Source: an uncultured Saprospiraceae bacterium
GTDB lineage: Bacteria; Bacteroidota; Bacteroidia; Chitinophagales; Saprospiraceae
Assembly (NCBI GenBank): GCA_937139495.1
Contig: CAKZQC010000027.1
Span: forward strand, 1-64,000
Direction: 5' to 3'
DNA length: 64,000 nt
In this document: in pieces, positions 31,606 to 40,511 of the stretch
Numbering within the stretch: the stretch's first letter is position 1
Layout of the letters: the number at the start of each line of letters is the position of its first letter
Made by a program: the position numbers and the translations under genes
The notes under the pieces: model-generated
What the model saw: only the letters and a program-made list of their open reading frames with translations
Told to the model about the DNA's origin: nothing
The model's database searches: none

Positions 31606-32439
31606 ATGACCAGTCTGAATTGCCGTGGCAAATTACTTGATCTCTCGACCCCAAAAATCATGGGGATTTTGAATAGTACGCCTGATTCGTTTGTCGCCAG
31701 CAGTCGAGTGCAGCAGCAAGATGAGCTATTGCGCCAAGCGGAAAAAATGCTACAAGCAGGTGCCAGTATTCTCGATATAGGAGGTGTTTCGACTCGTCCG
31801 AATGCAGCACAGGTACCTGTAGAAGAAGAACTTCGTCGGGTGATTCCAGCTATTGAATTATTGCACCAACATTTTCCATCGGCTATTTTATCTGTTGATA
31901 CCTTTGAGCCAGTAGTAGCAGAAGCTGCTATAAGCGCAGGGGCGAGTATTCTCAACGATATTTCGGCTTGGAACATCAATGAAGAGCTACTAAAAGTAGT
32001 AGAGCGTCATCAAAATATACCTTATATATTGATGCACATGCAAGGTATCCCTCAAAATATGCAACAAAACCCTACGTACAGGGATTTGTTGGTCGATATA
32101 ATGGACTTTTTTATTGAAAAAATTGGTATCTTAAAGCAAAAGAAAATCAAAGATATTGTGCTTGATGTAGGTTTTGGTTTTGGCAAAACGATTGACCAGA
32201 ATTACAACCTACTGCAAAATATGCACGTTTTCCAGACATTGGGTTTTCCTATACTAGCAGGCGTATCTCGCAAATCCATGATTTGGAAGTTGTTAAAAAC
32301 TACTCCTGCCGCTGCACTGAATGGTACCAGTGTACTGCATTTGGTAGCGTTGCAGCAAGGAGCAAGTATATTGCGAGTACACGATGTGGCTGAAGCACAA
32401 GAAGTAATAACAATTTGGCAGCAGCTAAGGCGTGTCTAA
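31606..32439 (+). CDS. folP: Dihydropteroate synthase
   Basis: Joins 4-aminobenzoate to the pterin pyrophosphate in folate synthesis, in the cytosol. 277 residues, TIM barrel, normal length. Signature stretches are PKIMGILNSTPDSF (Asn of the PPi site), SILDIGGVSTRPNA, ILSVDTFEPVVAEAAISAGA, NDISAWN, LDVGFGFGKT, GVSRKSMIWKL and the closing RVHDVAEA. The GGVSTRPNA box departs from the usual GGESTRPGA/GGYSSRPGA. It ends 35 bp before miaE, and the stop codon lies inside a copy of the dispersed CGTGTCTAAAAG motif. Confidence 0.95.
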   Translation: MTSLNCRGKLLDLSTPKIMGILNSTPDSFVASSRVQQQDELLRQAEKMLQAGASILDIGGVSTRPNAAQVPVEEELRRVIPAIELLHQHFPSAILSVDTFEPVVAEAAISAGASILNDISAWNINEELLKVVERHQNIPYILMHMQGIPQNMQQNPTYRDLLVDIMDFFIEKIGILKQKKIKDIVLDVGFGFGKTIDQNYNLLQNMHVFQTLGFPILAGVSRKSMIWKLLKTTPAAALNGTSVLHLVALQQGASILRVHDVAEAQEVITIWQQLRRV

Positions 32440-32474
32440 AAGAAACATTAGACATTATTAAAATAAACAAGAAA

Positions 32475-33074
32475 ATGGTAGAAAATAAACGTGTATTGGG
32501 CATTCAACTTCCGACTGACCCCCGTTGGGTCAATATGGCTGCCATGCAGCTAGAAGATATATTGACGGATCATGCTTATTGCGAACAAAAAGCAACCACT
32601 ACTTGCATCACGCTCATACAACGATATGCAGACAAAGAACTACTGGTGGAAAAATTGGCTCCAATTGTATCGGAAGAATGGAGCCATTTCAGGCTTGTCA
32701 TCAAAGAGCTCAAAAAACGAGGGTTGCAGCTAGGCGAACAGCGAAGAGATGAATATGTCAACGAATTGCGTCAGTTTATTCGCAAAGGAACTTCGGAAGC
32801 CAATTTGCTCCTAGACAAACTATTGGTTTGTGCCATGATAGAAGCCCGAAGCTGCGAACGTTTCCGACTGCTCTCGCTACAACTCGAAGAAGAAAGCTTA
32901 CGTACTTTTTATCATAAATTTATGGTATCGGAAGCTGGACATTATAAGCTATTTTTAGAATTGGCTGCCCACTATACCGACACCGACACCATGCAAACTA
33001 GATGGCAAGAATGCCTTGATTTTGAGGCAACTGTTGTGAGTCAGCTCCAACCTAGAGCCGATAGAATGCACTAA
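32475..33074 (+). CDS. miaE: tRNA-(ms2io6A37) hydroxylase
   Basis: 199 residues from the ATG at 32475; the frame is open to 32415 but those residues overlap the folP tail. Ferritin-like diiron monooxygenase that hydroxylates 2-methylthio-N6-isopentenyladenosine at position 37 of tRNA. Metal-binding Glu/His clusters are visible: EDILTDHAYCEQK (27-39), EEWSHF (67-72), EARSCERF (123-130) and SEAGHYKLF (152-160), the MiaE order. It depends on MiaA and MiaB, which are not in this window. Probably co-transcribed with folP. The stop TAA is the start of a TAAGAGCGTGTATAAA repeat. Confidence 0.93.
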   Translation: MVENKRVLGIQLPTDPRWVNMAAMQLEDILTDHAYCEQKATTTCITLIQRYADKELLVEKLAPIVSEEWSHFRLVIKELKKRGLQLGEQRRDEYVNELRQFIRKGTSEANLLLDKLLVCAMIEARSCERFRLLSLQLEEESLRTFYHKFMVSEAGHYKLFLELAAHYTDTDTMQTRWQECLDFEATVVSQLQPRADRMH

Positions 33075-33184
33075 GAGCGTGTATAAATTGTAACCGATCC
33101 CCCATCAAACATTATTACATTAAACGTTATTAATCAACCAACTTAATTGCGTGGTCATTGCGCACTCATTAACCTTACTTTTTT

Positions 33185-36109
33185 ATGAAATATATTTTAT
33201 CTACTATACTTTTTTTGAGTGTATTATCGATGGCTTCTGCTCAATGTTCGGGTATTTTTGCCAAAAATATCACGATGGGTTCTATACAATCCATTGAGAC
33301 GGTTCCTCAAATCATTGTATTGCGTTCCGATTTTGATTATAGTATCCAGATTATGAACTCAGATGATGGCATTACTGCCGAAATAACTACTTCTGGGATT
33401 GCCGAAAGTACAATCCGTCCGCTAGAGCGAGATGACAAAGTGATGTTCATTACCGATCAGGGCGAAAAAAGAGCCTTTACTTTTGTCAGAGATGGCGAAC
33501 GTACTACCGTTCGCAATCGTCCTGCGTATATCAATGTATTGCAATTGAATATGGAAAATCTAGAATGGTTGACCAATAACAATATTGCACAAGTTCGCTT
33601 AGTGAATATGGTAGAAATGAAAATGTATCCTTATTCTATACAAGGAGAAAGTAGAGCTAAGTTTCATAATATGCTCAAATGCTTCTTGACGGAACTCGAC
33701 CCGACTAAGGTTCGTGACCGAGAAATAGAAAGTGGTCTTGACCCTATCGCTAGCAAAAACGACAACAACAATACAAGTGCTGCCGAATTAGCGTCCAAGA
33801 CTTCCAAATCACCTTGTGATGAACTAAACGATGATGAACTAAAGAAGCTAAAAAGACAGCTCCAATTAGAAAAGGACGAAATCAAGAACGAAATTGCAGA
33901 GGTTCGTGCCGATGGCAGTAAAATAAAAGACCGTTTGCAAGCAGATGTTTCGAGAGCAAGGGAAGCCGCTACTCAAAGCCAAAAAGATATGGCTCAGCAG
34001 GTACTTGATGCTCGCCAGAATGCCAATGCCGAAATAGAAAAAGCTCGACTGGAAGTAACCAAAGCAATAGAAAAAGCTCAACAAGGTGCTACTTCTATCA
34101 TAGAAAAGGCTCAACTACAAGCGATGGCTGCCAAAGAAAATTCGGACGCCAAAATAAAAGAAATGCAAGCAGAAGAAGCTAGCAGGATTGTAGAGGCTCG
34201 CAAAACTGCTGGCGAACGTATAAAAGAAGCAAAAGTACAATATGAAACGGCAAAATCTCAATATGCTGTAGAAGTAGAAACCATCAAGGAATCGGCAGGT
34301 ATAGAAATTAAAAGTATCAAAAATGAAGTTGCTAAACAAATTGCATTGGCAAAGCAAAAAGCAAAAGACGAAACTGCTGTAACGACCAACGATGTAGAAA
34401 ATGCCAAAAAAACCGCTGTACAACAACTATTGGACGTTCGAGAGCGTAATGCGATTGCGATTGGTGAAGAAAAAGAGAAAGCTGCTAAAGACAAAGAACT
34501 CATCAATATCAATGTAGCCGAAGCCAAAAAATTGGCTGCCGAAGAAGTCGCTAACACGAGAGAGCGTTCTGCTGAGGCAATGGCGACGACACTAACCAAC
34601 GCTGCCAAAGAGCGTAGAATAATCAAAGAGAATATAGAGAAAGAAAAACAAGCAGCGGCTGACGAAATCGCTAGAATCAAAGCGACAGTAGAAGATACTA
34701 GAATAGAAGCAGAAGCTCAAAAACTGGCAATAGCCGACGAAATAAAAGCAGCTAAAGAAAATGCCGTAGCACAAGTCAGTACTACTCAAAACTTATCTGC
34801 CGAAGAAGTAAAAAAAGCACAAGAAAATGCCGCTAACAAAAAGCAAGAAGTAGCTGCGGAGGTACAGGAAACACAAGAAAAAGCAAAAGAAGAGATTGCT
34901 AAAATACAAGCAGAAATTGCGGAGAAAATAAAAGAACTCAAAAGCAAAGAGAAAGAAATGCAGGAGGCTTCCGCCAAAGAAGTGATTGCTGCTAAAGAAA
35001 AAGCGACTGAAGAAATCAAAAAAGCGAAAGAAGAAGCCCTCGTAAAAGTAGCGGAGGCTAGCAAAGAAGCAGTAACTGCCAAAAGCAAATACAACGACAA
35101 CGTAGCGATGGCACAAGAAGAAGCCAACAATAAAGTCAAAGAAATACAAGCTAATATAGCTGCTCAACTCAAAGAAGCGCAAGAAAAGACAAAAGCAATG
35201 ACGAACAAATCTGCTGAAAAAATAGCAGAATCTACGGAAGCTGCTACCAAAAAACTACTCGAAACACAAGAGAATGTTTATAGCAAAATAGCGACCTTGA
35301 GAGAAAAAGAAGTATTGGCAAAACAAGAGTCTGCCAAGTCTGTGGCATTGGCTGAAGCCAAAGCAGCAGAAGAACGCACGATGATCAAAGAAGAGTTGGC
35401 AAACAATATTGCTAAAGACAAAGAAAATGCGGCGCTTGCTCGTCAGAAAATAACGGAAGATCTAGCTGCTAGCAAAGAAAATGCCGCTAAAGAAATTAGT
35501 AGAATACAACAGGAAGCTGCCAAAACAATAGAGTTAACTAGAGAAAGAACGGTAAAAGAACAGAAAGAACAAAAGATTATTTTTTACCAAGCTAGAGAAG
35601 AAACGGCTATACAGATTGCGATAGTGAAAGAACAAGCCGTAGAAGAAATTCAAAGAACTAAAGAAAATACAATTGCTAAAAAAGAAGCACTAAAAGCTGA
35701 TTTGGACTCGGTAGAAACGAAAGTAGCGAACGATATTGCAGCAGCTCAAGCCAAATCAGCTAGAGATATTGCCGTAGCAAAAGAAAAAGCTGCAACAGAA
35801 GTAAAAATGGCTCAAGAAGCTAGTGCCGCAGAACTTGCCAAAATCAAAGAGACTAATCAAGCTGAAAAAGATAAATTGGCGGCGGACTTGGCAGCAACTA
35901 AAGCTAAAAATGCGGCGGAAGTCAAAGCTAGTCAAGAGCTTGCTATCCAGAAAGTAGCTGCTGCTAAAACTAAATCTGACGAGGAAATAGCGGCTCAACA
36001 ACAGATTATAAAAACAAATAAAGAAGAGATTGAAGCACTCGAAAAGAAAAAATCAATCTTGACCGAACGTGTAGAAGAATTGCGTAAAGAGGTGAAGAAA
36101 GGGAGATAA
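33185..36109 (+). CDS. 974-residue exported coiled-coil protein with Ala/Lys/Glu hendecad repeats
   Basis: Signal peptide MKYILSTILFLSVLSMASAQ. Residues 20-185 form a small beta-rich domain (ITMGSIQSIETVPQIIVLRS, VLQLNMENLEWLTNNN) with two or three Cys. From about residue 215 to the C-terminus (some 750 residues) the chain is an uninterrupted Ala/Lys/Glu/Ile-rich helix with recurring 11-residue-like units (EKARLEVTKAIEKAQQGATS, AKEKAATEVKMAQEASAAEL, IKEAKVQYETAK). This suggests a very long coiled coil of right-handed or mixed pitch, of the order of 100 nm if extended. Single gene between a plain intergenic region and a terminator. No named family recognised; a structural or filamentous envelope role is inference. 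Confidence 0.8.
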   Translation: MKYILSTILFLSVLSMASAQCSGIFAKNITMGSIQSIETVPQIIVLRSDFDYSIQIMNSDDGITAEITTSGIAESTIRPLERDDKVMFITDQGEKRAFTFVRDGERTTVRNRPAYINVLQLNMENLEWLTNNNIAQVRLVNMVEMKMYPYSIQGESRAKFHNMLKCFLTELDPTKVRDREIESGLDPIASKNDNNNTSAAELASKTSKSPCDELNDDELKKLKRQLQLEKDEIKNEIAEVRADGSKIKDRLQADVSRAREAATQSQKDMAQQVLDARQNANAEIEKARLEVTKAIEKAQQGATSIIEKAQLQAMAAKENSDAKIKEMQAEEASRIVEARKTAGERIKEAKVQYETAKSQYAVEVETIKESAGIEIKSIKNEVAKQIALAKQKAKDETAVTTNDVENAKKTAVQQLLDVRERNAIAIGEEKEKAAKDKELININVAEAKKLAAEEVANTRERSAEAMATTLTNAAKERRIIKENIEKEKQAAADEIARIKATVEDTRIEAEAQKLAIADEIKAAKENAVAQVSTTQNLSAEEVKKAQENAANKKQEVAAEVQETQEKAKEEIAKIQAEIAEKIKELKSKEKEMQEASAKEVIAAKEKATEEIKKAKEEALVKVAEASKEAVTAKSKYNDNVAMAQEEANNKVKEIQANIAAQLKEAQEKTKAMTNKSAEKIAESTEAATKKLLETQENVYSKIATLREKEVLAKQESAKSVALAEAKAAEERTMIKEELANNIAKDKENAALARQKITEDLAASKENAAKEISRIQQEAAKTIELTRERTVKEQKEQKIIFYQAREETAIQIAIVKEQAVEEIQRTKENTIAKKEALKADLDSVETKVANDIAAAQAKSARDIAVAKEKAATEVKMAQEASAAELAKIKETNQAEKDKLAADLAATKAKNAAEVKASQELAIQKVAAAKTKSDEEIAAQQQIIKTNKEEIEALEKKKSILTERVEELRKEVKKGR

Positions 36110-36175
36110 ATTCACTTCATTCAACTCATTATCAATGAATTGAACTTCAATTTCAAGCTAAAACGATACGACACC

Positions 36176-36212
36176 AGAAGGAATAAGCTACAAATGGTAG
36201 TTTATTCCTTCT
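36176..36212 (+). terminator. Terminator after the coiled-coil gene
   Basis: AGAAGGAATAAGCTAC (36176-36191) pairs with GTAGTTTATTCCTTCT (36197-36212), 16 bp with one mismatch and a 5-nt loop, followed by a T-rich tail. Confidence 0.8.
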
Positions 36213-36243
36213 TTCTAATTTAATAAATAATTCAACTATTATC

Positions 36244-37479
36244 ATGGCAGTTTTTGGCTACGTTTTTCCTATTTTATTGATACTAATTATCGTTCGATAC
36301 ATCCAACTCAAACGCTCTATCAAGGGGCGAAAGTACGACTATACGTACTACGAAGATGGACCTTATGGCGAACGCCCCAAAAAGCCAACTACCTGGATTG
36401 GCAAACTCAAAAAAGCTTTAGGTTTTAAGTATTATAGTTGGTTATTCGTACTCGTACTGACGCAAACAGCTTGTGACAAGACTATTGACGACACCGAAAA
36501 AGGAGACTATCAAACAGGTATTTTTTGTATCAATGAAGGTGTTTTTGGTCAAACATCAGGTACCATTAGTCATTACAATCCTGCTACAAAAATGGCGACA
36601 GCCAAGATATTTAACCAAGCCAATAGTAGAGATTTGGGCAATGTGGTACAGTCGCTACATTTGGAAGAAGAGCTAGCTTATATTGTGGTTAATAATGCTG
36701 ACAAAATTGAGGTGGTAGCGGCTAGTACTTTTGTAGAAATGGCTCAAATAACAGGACTTGCTCAACCTCGATACTTGGTCACTGATGGACAAAAGGGCTA
36801 TGTCAGCCAATGGGGTGCCGATGGCTTATCGGGTAGTATTGGCGTATTGGATTTGGACAACAATACAGTTGCTACGACCATTGCCGTAGGCAAAGGTCCA
36901 GAAGAAATACTGCTACATCAGGAGGAACTCTATGTACCACTTATTGGCGGTTATGACAGTGATAACAAAGTGGTGGTATTATCCACCAATACCCAACAAA
37001 TAACGCACACGATAACCGTTGGCGATAAACCAAGTCGCTGTATTGCTGACCGTTCTGGACAAATTTGGGTGCTTTGTGGTGGCAAAACTGTTTATACCAC
37101 CTATCCCACTATTGATTTTTCGGCAAGCACTAGCAGTGTGTTGATACAGCTTGACGCCAATAACAAAACAGTTGTTTTTCGTAAGGATTTTGGAGTAGGC
37201 AAATCGGCTACTAACTTCACGTACAACGCTGCCGATGATTTATTTTATTATACTAGAGAAAATCAAATTTGGGAATATAATCCTGCTACTAGTCAAGAAC
37301 GAGCGATTGCACAAGGTCAATTCTATGGCATGGATTTTAATCCGAATGATCAACATATCTATGCGACTAGCAATAGTGGAATTGATGCCGCACAAGCCAA
37401 AAAATATACGCTTGAAGGTCTATTAGTTGATTCTTTTAGTGTGGGTGTTTTTGCCAATGGATTTGAGTTTTTGCATTAA
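36244..37479 (+). CDS. YncE/DUF5074-like beta-propeller protein (BtuG-like) with unusual N-terminal membrane extension
   Basis: 411 residues. Residues 80-411 are a seven-bladed propeller-type protein (GIFCINEGVFGQTSGTISHY, VLDLDNNTVATTIAVGKGPE, VVVLSTNTQQITHTITVGDK, PSRCIADRSGQIWVLCGGKT), like surface DUF5074 proteins; some of these, such as BtuG, bind vitamin B12. Just before it, KYYSWLFVLVLTQTACDKT is a perfect lipoprotein signal with lipobox Cys77 but has no start codon of its own. The frame continues upstream through a second membrane segment (VFPILLILIIVRYIQLKRS) and a Tyr-rich, basic linker to the ATG at 36244. Either a fused extension or a mutated start. No TBDR lies next to it. Confidence 0.8.
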   Translation: MAVFGYVFPILLILIIVRYIQLKRSIKGRKYDYTYYEDGPYGERPKKPTTWIGKLKKALGFKYYSWLFVLVLTQTACDKTIDDTEKGDYQTGIFCINEGVFGQTSGTISHYNPATKMATAKIFNQANSRDLGNVVQSLHLEEELAYIVVNNADKIEVVAASTFVEMAQITGLAQPRYLVTDGQKGYVSQWGADGLSGSIGVLDLDNNTVATTIAVGKGPEEILLHQEELYVPLIGGYDSDNKVVVLSTNTQQITHTITVGDKPSRCIADRSGQIWVLCGGKTVYTTYPTIDFSASTSSVLIQLDANNKTVVFRKDFGVGKSATNFTYNAADDLFYYTRENQIWEYNPATSQERAIAQGQFYGMDFNPNDQHIYATSNSGIDAAQAKKYTLEGLLVDSFSVGVFANGFEFLH

Positions 37480-37520
37480 TGGCAATACAATCCAAAAAGT
37501 AGTATTTGCCTACTCGCATT

Positions 37521-37551
37521 TTTGCAAACATGAACTAAAATGTTATCTTGT
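37521..37551 (+). promoter_or_regulatory. Promoter of the M24 peptidase gene
   Basis: TTTG (37521-37524), a 19-bp spacer and TATCTTGT (37544-37551, one base off TANNTTTG) lie 36 bp before the ATG at 37588. They argue against the upstream in-frame ATG at 37540. Confidence 0.45.
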
Positions 37552-37587
37552 TTGTTCCAAATTCAAAGAACAAAAACTAACTATATT

Positions 37588-38883
37588 ATGAGATACCAAA
37601 AAATTGATAGTAAACTATTTGTAGAAAATAGAAAACGCTTTGTGGCTCAAATGAAGCCTAATTCTATTGCTATTTTTCATGCCAATGACATGATGATGCG
37701 CAATGGAGATACGCATTTTGTCTATCGCCAAAATTCAGATTTATTTTACCTCTCTGGACTAGACCAAGAAGAAGTTGTTTTGGTACTTTTCCCGAATTGC
37801 CCTAAAGGCAAAAAGTTTGAAGAAATCATATTCACCAAACAAACCAACGAGCATATTGCCGTTTGGGAAGGCTACAAATATACCAAAGAAGATGCCGCTG
37901 CTACCTCAGGCGTAAAGAGTGTTTATTGGTTGGACGAAATGGACAGCACTCTAAATGAGCTGATCCTTTTGGCAGACAATATTTATGTCAATACCAACGA
38001 AAACGACCGAGCAGTAAGCGACTATGCAACTCGTGACGTACGCAAAGCGATTGAACTCAAACACCAATATGTTGGGCACAATTTTTTGCGTAGTCAATCT
38101 ATATTGAAGCAGTTGCGCATGATCAAATCTAGTTTGGAACTAGAAGTCATGCAAACGGCTTGCGATATTACCGAAAAAGCATTTCGTCAAGTATTGGCGA
38201 CTACCAAACCGGGTATGAATGAATATGAGGTGGAAGCCAATGTTATTCATCAGTTTATAGCCAATGGCGCTACTGGACATGCTTACACGCCTATTGTGGC
38301 GAGTGGTGCCAATGCTTGTGTTTTGCATTATATTGCCAATGACCAAAAACTAAAAGATGGTGATTTGATGCTCATGGATTTTGGAGCTGAATATGGCAAT
38401 TATGCAGCAGATTTGTCGAGGACAATTCCAACCAATGGACGTTTTACTGACCGCCAAAAAGCGATCTATAATGCCGTGCTAAATGTCAAAAACGAAGCAC
38501 AACAACTACTCGTACCCGGTAATAATTTAGACGCTTATCACAAAGAAGTAGGCAAAATTATGACCAGCGAATTAATTGGCTTAGGGCTATTGGACAAGAC
38601 TGCTGTAGAACAGATGGCTAGTGAAGATATTCATTTGTACAAAAAATATTTTATGCACGGCACTTCGCACCACTTAGGACTAGATGTGCATGACTTGTGT
38701 CATCGCTACGTAGAGTTTGAAGAAGGCATGGTATTTACTTGCGAACCAGGTATTTATATCCCTGCCGAAAATATGGGCATCCGTCTGGAAGATGATTTAG
38801 TCATTACCAGTAATGGTGCTAAAAACTTGATGGCAAACATTCCTATTGAAGTAGAAGAAATTGAAGATTTGATGAATCAATAG
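37588..38883 (+). CDS. Xaa-Pro aminopeptidase (M24B, PepP-like)
   Basis: Cytosolic metallopeptidase that removes an N-terminal residue preceding proline. 431 residues from the ATG at 37588. Residues 1-150 are the PepP N-terminal domain (FHANDMMMRNGDTHFVYRQN, DLFYLSGLDQEE). The C-terminal pita-bread fold carries the metal ligands: MDFGAEYGNYAADLSRTIP (two Asp), HGTSHHLGLDVHD (His), FTCEPGIYIP (Glu) and IRLEDDLVIT (Glu). Monocistronic, with its own promoter and a terminator 40 bp after the stop. Confidence 0.95.
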   Translation: MRYQKIDSKLFVENRKRFVAQMKPNSIAIFHANDMMMRNGDTHFVYRQNSDLFYLSGLDQEEVVLVLFPNCPKGKKFEEIIFTKQTNEHIAVWEGYKYTKEDAAATSGVKSVYWLDEMDSTLNELILLADNIYVNTNENDRAVSDYATRDVRKAIELKHQYVGHNFLRSQSILKQLRMIKSSLELEVMQTACDITEKAFRQVLATTKPGMNEYEVEANVIHQFIANGATGHAYTPIVASGANACVLHYIANDQKLKDGDLMLMDFGAEYGNYAADLSRTIPTNGRFTDRQKAIYNAVLNVKNEAQQLLVPGNNLDAYHKEVGKIMTSELIGLGLLDKTAVEQMASEDIHLYKKYFMHGTSHHLGLDVHDLCHRYVEFEEGMVFTCEPGIYIPAENMGIRLEDDLVITSNGAKNLMANIPIEVEEIEDLMNQ

Positions 38884-38925
38884 AGGTTGTGTTAAGAGCA
38901 TGTCTAAATCTATCACGTAAAACGG

Positions 38926-38964
38926 AAGTCACTTTATCTATTCATTAGGTAAAGTGGCTTTTTT
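38926..38964 (+). terminator. Terminator after the M24 peptidase
   Basis: AAGTCACTTTA (38926-38936) pairs with TAAAGTGGCTT (38950-38960, one wobble) and runs into six Ts. A copy of the dispersed GTTAAGAGCATGTCTAAATC motif sits just before it. Confidence 0.8.
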
Positions 38965-38978
38965 ATAAAATCCTAACT

Positions 38979-39590
38979 ATGGAAATACTAGATGACAAAA
39001 TCAGGAATATGGCTACCTTAGCAAATCCTGAATTGAATAAAATTCATTTTTTCTTGCTGCTGCTTGCCGCTTGGGGATTACTATTTTTTTTCATTCCTTT
39101 TATCGATTTGTCTGTTCCTTTTTTCGGGATAATCCCAACTTCAATCCGCTCTCCTCTAGTTGGATTTGCGTTTTATTACATGCTCATTGCTGTTTTTTAT
39201 AAGGAAGTTTTGCTTGGTGATTATGATTATAGTATCTACTTTCACCTTATTCTTTTTTTAGTTCCATCAGTTGCGATATACATATATTACATGCTATCAT
39301 ATACCGTCTCTAGTAACATATTGACAGATATTGGCTTTAGCATTCTTTACCTCTTTCTAATGCTTTTGGCTTCGATGATTCTTATCGTCCCATTCAGTAT
39401 GTTTATACATCTACTGTATCGTATTTCTTCTATTTTGCCACCTGTTGTAGTGTTTTGGGGTGCTTTATGGTTAAGTAGAGATTGGTGGAAGGCTAGTTCT
39501 GACCATAACTGGGTTCTTTGCCTATTCGTAATCGGAACTATTATAGGTATCTTTGCCCAATTAAAAATTAGGCAATTGCAGGACGAGTAA
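38979..39590 (+). CDS. Hypothetical multi-pass membrane protein
   Basis: 203 residues. Five hydrophobic segments are visible (FFLLLLAAWGLLFFFIPF, PLVGFAFYYMLIAVFY, YFHLILFLVPSVAIYIYYML, IGFSILYLFLMLLASMILIVPF, WVLCLFVIGTIIGIFA). An alternative start is the ATG at 39009. It converges with the phosphodiester glycosidase gene with only 3 bp between the stops and no terminator. No family recognised. Confidence 0.65.
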   Translation: MEILDDKIRNMATLANPELNKIHFFLLLLAAWGLLFFFIPFIDLSVPFFGIIPTSIRSPLVGFAFYYMLIAVFYKEVLLGDYDYSIYFHLILFLVPSVAIYIYYMLSYTVSSNILTDIGFSILYLFLMLLASMILIVPFSMFIHLLYRISSILPPVVVFWGALWLSRDWWKASSDHNWVLCLFVIGTIIGIFAQLKIRQLQDE

Positions 39591-39593
39591 TAG

Positions 39594-40394
39594 CTATTTG
39601 ATGACCGCTATCAACACGCCAAAATTCCCTCCCGTTTGCATCCAATCTTGGCTTGGCAAATACGTTTGAGAAATGGCTCCATCTAAATACAGTGCATTTT
39701 CACAGCCTTCTTGCTTGAAATAAGTTGCAAAATCATACAAGGTGATGGGTTGCTTAGACATCGCTAGTAGCACGTTGCCGTTAGGCAATATCCCTACCCC
39801 ATTTCGGATATTGGTGTGCTCAGAAGTTGTATTAAATTTGGAGTGTATCTTTCCATCAATGACCAACATAGGGCCTGATTGTGTGGCATATTGGATAGTT
39901 GTATCGTGCTCAAAATCCTTGGTTGCTACAACTACGGCTTTTTTATCGTTTTGTATATAAAATATACCATTGGGCTGCAAATAAAAATTGCCATAAGCAT
40001 CTTTAACCGTATTAATTGGGTATATCGTTTTGCCATTTTCTATATACAGTCCTACTGGCTCGTGAGTGGGGCTAAACATACCGCCATTGGTCGCAAAGAC
40101 TAGCTGTTCGCCCTTATTTTCTAGCTCTTTTTTCAGTTTTCCAATGTTGCTAAACAAGCTGCCTGTTTCATCTTTCCAATAAAATTTAAGTTGCTGCTCC
40201 TGCAGATTAACTACATAGCTCAATATAGTTGTATCAAGTGTTATTACTAGTTTTTTAGTAGTTTTTACAGTATCTAACACTGCCTTCTTTTGTTGTGCTG
40301 GGGGTATTTCCCTTGTATTACAATTACTCAATACAAAGATCAATAACACATAAAAGCAATATTGCACTTGCAAAATTAAAGTCTTATTTTTCAT
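39594..40394 (-). CDS. Phosphodiester glycosidase family lipoprotein (NAGPA-like)
   Basis: 266 residues with a lipoprotein signal (FYVLLIFVLSNC, lipobox LSNC). The core matches the phosphodiester glycosidase/NAGPA domain: LVFATNGGMFSPTHEPVGLYIENGK, PNGIFYIQ, ATQSGPMLVIDGK, IRNGVGILPNGNVLLAMSK, ENALYLDGAISQTYLP and GGNFGVLIAV. The family cleaves GlcNAc-1-phosphodiesters from proteins or polymers. It would act at the envelope; the substrate is unknown. Monocistronic. Confidence 0.9.
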   Translation of the reverse strand: MKNKTLILQVQYCFYVLLIFVLSNCNTREIPPAQQKKAVLDTVKTTKKLVITLDTTILSYVVNLQEQQLKFYWKDETGSLFSNIGKLKKELENKGEQLVFATNGGMFSPTHEPVGLYIENGKTIYPINTVKDAYGNFYLQPNGIFYIQNDKKAVVVATKDFEHDTTIQYATQSGPMLVIDGKIHSKFNTTSEHTNIRNGVGILPNGNVLLAMSKQPITLYDFATYFKQEGCENALYLDGAISQTYLPSQDWMQTGGNFGVLIAVIK

Positions 40395-40443
40395 GGAAGT
40401 TTATTTTTTAAAATCGCTTAGTACGAGCCTCAAAATACGAAAA

Positions 40444-40469
40444 GTCAAGCAGCAAATTTGCTGCTTGAC
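40444..40469. terminator. Perfect 26-bp palindrome, terminator of the 155-residue gene
   Basis: Two 13-bp arms (GTCAAGCAGCAAA and its complement) abut with no spacer. On the minus strand a TTTT follows. It lies 43 bp after the stop of the gene at 40512. Confidence 0.7.
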
Positions 40470-40511
40470 CAAATAAATTGAGGTACTTAAAGTGCCCTAT
40501 TTTATACGCTC

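Noticed and set aside
33664..36001. Series of long open frames opposite the coiled-coil gene
   Set aside because: They arise from the biased Ala/Lys/Glu codons of the real gene; their translations are Phe/Ser/Leu-rich with no domains.
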